A stretch of DNA of 64,000 nt from Streptomyces sp. QL37. Lineage in GTDB: Bacteria; Actinomycetota; Actinomycetes; Streptomycetales; Streptomycetaceae. The stretch spans positions 2,294,001-2,358,000 of the forward strand of contig NZ_PTJS01000001.1 of assembly GCF_002941025.1 (NCBI RefSeq). Reading direction: 5' to 3'. The notes beneath the pieces were generated by a model, which ran no database searches, had not been told where the DNA came from, and saw nothing but the letters and a program-made list of their open reading frames with translations. The position numbers and the translations under genes are program-made. Below are positions 62,044 to 64,000 of the stretch, one piece after another (the first letter of the stretch is position 1; each line of letters starts with the position of its first letter).

Positions 62044-63381
62044 GTGGATCTATGGACTTCTTTGGAACCCGCGTCGACCACGGTGGATCCGGGCAGCAGT
62101 ACGACCGTCCGGCTACGGCTGCGGAACACCGGCGACGTCGTCGACGAGTACCGCTTCGAGCCCGTAGGCGACATCGCGCCCTGGATGACCGTGGAGCCGC
62201 AGACGGTCCGGCTCTATCCGGGTACGACCGCGACGGTGGAGCTGACGATCGCGCCGCCGCGCACGCCCGACGCGACGGCCGGGGCGAATCCGTACGCGGT
62301 GCGGATCACACCGACCGAGCATCCGGAGGCCACCACGGTCCCCGAGGGCAACGTCACGATCACCCCGTTCACCGAGCTCAGGGCCGAGTTGGTCCCTCCC
62401 ACGGTCAAGGGGCGTTTCCGGGCCCGGCCCAAGCTGGCCGTCGACAACCTCGGGAACACCAAGCTCACCGCGTCGGTCAGCGGGAGTGACAACGGGGACT
62501 CCATCTCGTACGACATCCGCCCGGGCAGCATCCAGGTCGAGCCCGGCCGTGCCGTCTTCGTCGACGCGACGCTGAAGCCGCGGCAGATCACCTGGTTCGG
62601 GTCGAAGGAGCAACGGCCCTACACGCTGGCCGTCCAGAGGTCCGGGGCGCAGCCCGTCGACGTGGACGGCACCTACGTCCAGCGGGGGTTCCTGCCGGGG
62701 TGGCTCGCCACCGCACTCGGCATCGCCCTGGCTCTCACCATCACGTTCGTCGTCATCTGGCTCGCCTACAAGCCGCAGGTACGCAGCCTCGCCACGGAGA
62801 AGGTCGCCGACTCCCCGGTCAGCACCCTGCCGCCGTCCGCTTCGCCACCGGCCCCGCCGTCGCCGCAGGCCGAATCCAAGGCGCCCACTCCGGATCCCAC
62901 ACCGGAGAAGGAGGACGACGGTGGGGGCGCGACGGAGAAGCCTCCCGCCGGCGGAGGCGAGGAGCCCGAGAAGCCCCCCGCCCCTGCCCCGGGATCCCAC
63001 ATCATCAGCAAGGCTGCCGGCTTCTGCATCGAGGCCACGGGCCAGGTGAACGGCGAGGCCAGGGACGGCACGCACCTGACGGCCTGGAAGTGCAAGGAGA
63101 AGGACAACCAGAAGTGGGAGTTCCTCGGCGACGGCACCGTCCGCTCGCTGGGTCTGTGCATGGACGTGGCCTGGGGCTCCAAGGAGGACGGCGCAGTGAT
63201 CCAGCTCGCCCGGTGCACCGGCGTTCCGGCTCAGAAGTTCGTGATGAGCGGCGAGGGCGACCTGGTCAATCCGCAGGCCGACAAGTGCGTGGACGTGGAC
63301 GACGGCTACGCCGAGGGATCCGCCCTGCTGCTGTGGACATGCTCGGGCAAGCCCGACCAGAAGTGGCGGATCGAGGGCTGA
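62044..63381 (+). CDS. Membrane-anchored protein with C-terminal ricin B-type lectin domain
   Basis: 445 residues. The N-terminal half (1-215) is beta-rich, of the type seen in CARDB/hydrolytic-like proteins (LWTSLEPASTTVDPGSST; RLRNTGDVVDEYRFEPVGD). One membrane segment follows (WLATALGIALALTITFVVIW), then a Pro/Glu/Lys linker and a ricin B-lectin (KAAGFCIEATGQ; GLCMDVAWGSKEDG; KCVDVDDGYAEGS; QKW motifs). With no N-terminal signal, the N-half is cytoplasmic and the lectin exposed. GTG start at 62044; ribosome-binding site weak. Confidence 0.85.
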   Translation: MDLWTSLEPASTTVDPGSSTTVRLRLRNTGDVVDEYRFEPVGDIAPWMTVEPQTVRLYPGTTATVELTIAPPRTPDATAGANPYAVRITPTEHPEATTVPEGNVTITPFTELRAELVPPTVKGRFRARPKLAVDNLGNTKLTASVSGSDNGDSISYDIRPGSIQVEPGRAVFVDATLKPRQITWFGSKEQRPYTLAVQRSGAQPVDVDGTYVQRGFLPGWLATALGIALALTITFVVIWLAYKPQVRSLATEKVADSPVSTLPPSASPPAPPSPQAESKAPTPDPTPEKEDDGGGATEKPPAGGGEEPEKPPAPAPGSHIISKAAGFCIEATGQVNGEARDGTHLTAWKCKEKDNQKWEFLGDGTVRSLGLCMDVAWGSKEDGAVIQLARCTGVPAQKFVMSGEGDLVNPQADKCVDVDDGYAEGSALLLWTCSGKPDQKWRIEG

Positions 63382-63387
63382 CCGGGC

Positions 63388-63432
63388 GGCCCGCGCCGCG
63401 CCGCCGGATGAACGGCGGGGGCGGCGCGGGCC
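63388..63432. terminator. Terminator between the lectin gene and the hydrolase gene
   Basis: GC-rich hairpin (outer GGCCCGCGCCGC/GCGGCGCGGGCC) with a small bulge, 6 bp after the lectin stop, between convergent genes. Confidence 0.7.
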
Positions 63433-63445
63433 GGCTGGTGTGGTG

Positions 63446-64000
63446 TCACCAGTTCTTGTGCTGGACCTCTCCGAGGTCGCAGAAGGTGCAGCCGGGGCTC
63501 AGGAAGTCCTGCGTACGGCGGAAGTCCTCGTCGGCCAGGTGCCATCGGAGCCAGGAGGTGATGATGTGCTGGCCGTTGCGCGTCGCGAGGATGTGGTCGG
63601 TACCGTCGAGGACGTTGAACCACACCGGCACATCGGTGTTGGTGTAGTCGCGTCGCACGTTCTCGGTGGCGAAGTCCTCGTCACCGCCGATGTAGAGGGC
63701 CGGATTGCGCAGGCTGTCGGGACCGTCGCCGTCGAAGGAGCCGCCGGCCACGTGGACGGTGGTCTCCAGCCGCGGCTCGTCGGCCACGTCGAACGTGCCG
63801 ATCGATCCGCGGGAATGGCCGCCGAAGGCCACCTCCGTCAGGTCGAGGTGGGTGTACAGCGGGCTGCTCGGGGCGGCGTTCTGGTCCTCCAGCCAGTCGA
63901 GCGCGTCGACCATGTAGTCGCCGCTGCTGGACGAGACCTCGCTGTAGACGACGAATCCGTGCGAGGCCCACTGGCGCAGCATGTCCTCGTAGGCCGCGGG
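63446..64000 (-). CDS. Alpha/beta hydrolase, partial (N-terminus off the right edge)
   Basis: 185 codons are present; the frame is open beyond the ATG at 63982 to the window edge (PAAYED), so the start is missing. Nucleophile motif GGHSRGSIG, then GGDEDFATENVRRDY and a late catalytic His in LDGTDHILATRNGQ. C-terminal Cys pair (GCTFCD) suggests a disulfide and secretion. It resembles PET-hydrolase/cutinase-like dienelactone hydrolases of actinomycetes. Confidence 0.85.
   Translation of the reverse strand, partial: PAAYEDMLRQWASHGFVVYSEVSSSSGDYMVDALDWLEDQNAAPSSPLYTHLDLTEVAFGGHSRGSIGTFDVADEPRLETTVHVAGGSFDGDGPDSLRNPALYIGGDEDFATENVRRDYTNTDVPVWFNVLDGTDHILATRNGQHIITSWLRWHLADEDFRRTQDFLSPGCTFCDLGEVQHKNW

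Noticed and set aside
1..64000. tRNA, rRNA, prophage or IS elements
   Set aside because: No cloverleaf, rRNA segment, transposase or integrase was recognised on reading both strands; this was by eye, without a covariance search.

Overview
The window looks like a stretch of Streptomyces chromosome. GC is very high, genes are dense with GTG and TTG starts and frequent ATGA/GTGA overlaps, and the content is typical of the genus: a complete conservon (cvnABCDE), a bacterial terpene cyclase, an AfsR/SARP-type giant regulator, DmdR-type iron boxes, a sortase-E-type LAXTG protein and many TetR/MFS pairs. From memory, the order (glutamine synthetase paralogue, NAD synthetase, panB, map, heme oxygenase, heme uptake, PhoD phosphatase) resembles one part of the S. 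coelicolor core chromosome. I saw no tRNA, rRNA, CRISPR array, prophage or insertion sequence.

Layout. 1-2.3 kb: an edge-truncated LRV/HEAT-like protein and a GlnA2-type glutamine synthetase. 2.5-6.2 kb: a candidate copper-handling group (DUF3105, Met/His-rich DUF305, a CBS-pair protein and a multicopper oxidase with a CsoR-like dyad at its start). 6.2-18 kb: nadE, a GNAT enzyme, a membrane protein, four MFS exporters, a TetR remnant, an EEP-family membrane protein and an MFS-tetR operon behind a near-perfect 29-bp palindrome. 18-28.3 kb: panB, a DrrAB-type exporter convergent with a SARP/AfsR-like ATPase regulator, an M50 protease, an F420:NADPH oxidoreductase and another MFS protein. 28.3-37.1 kb: map, then an iron/heme region: hmuO behind an iron box, two HtaA-domain surface proteins, and divergently hmuTUV, both sides sharing tandem iron boxes. 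37.2-55.7 kb: ordinary accessory chromosome (lipoprotein, WYL regulator with a VOC partner and a shared palindrome, Prim-Pol-like protein, TetR, ddaH, Rsm22-like methyltransferase, Bcr-type MFS, Gfo/Idh oxidoreductase, PhoD phosphatase, SDR, lamin-tail protein, PhzF, GNATs, GT2, USP, PPOX). 56.1-61.6 kb: a terpene cyclase convergent with a conservon whose P450 lacks the K-helix arginine (CYP157-like). 62-64 kb: a membrane-anchored ricin-lectin protein and an edge-truncated secreted hydrolase.

How the genes work together. In the iron region, HtaA-like proteins would capture host or environmental heme at the cell surface, HmuT would bind it at the membrane, HmuUV would import it and HmuO would open the ring to release iron; all the promoters carry DmdR/IdeR-type boxes. 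In the conservon, a sensor-kinase-like protein, a roadblock protein, a DUF742 protein and a small GTPase would form a membrane switch, with the P450 and perhaps the neighbouring terpene cyclase as its metabolic output. The conservon-terpene arrangement is the most promising candidate for a poorly described system here.
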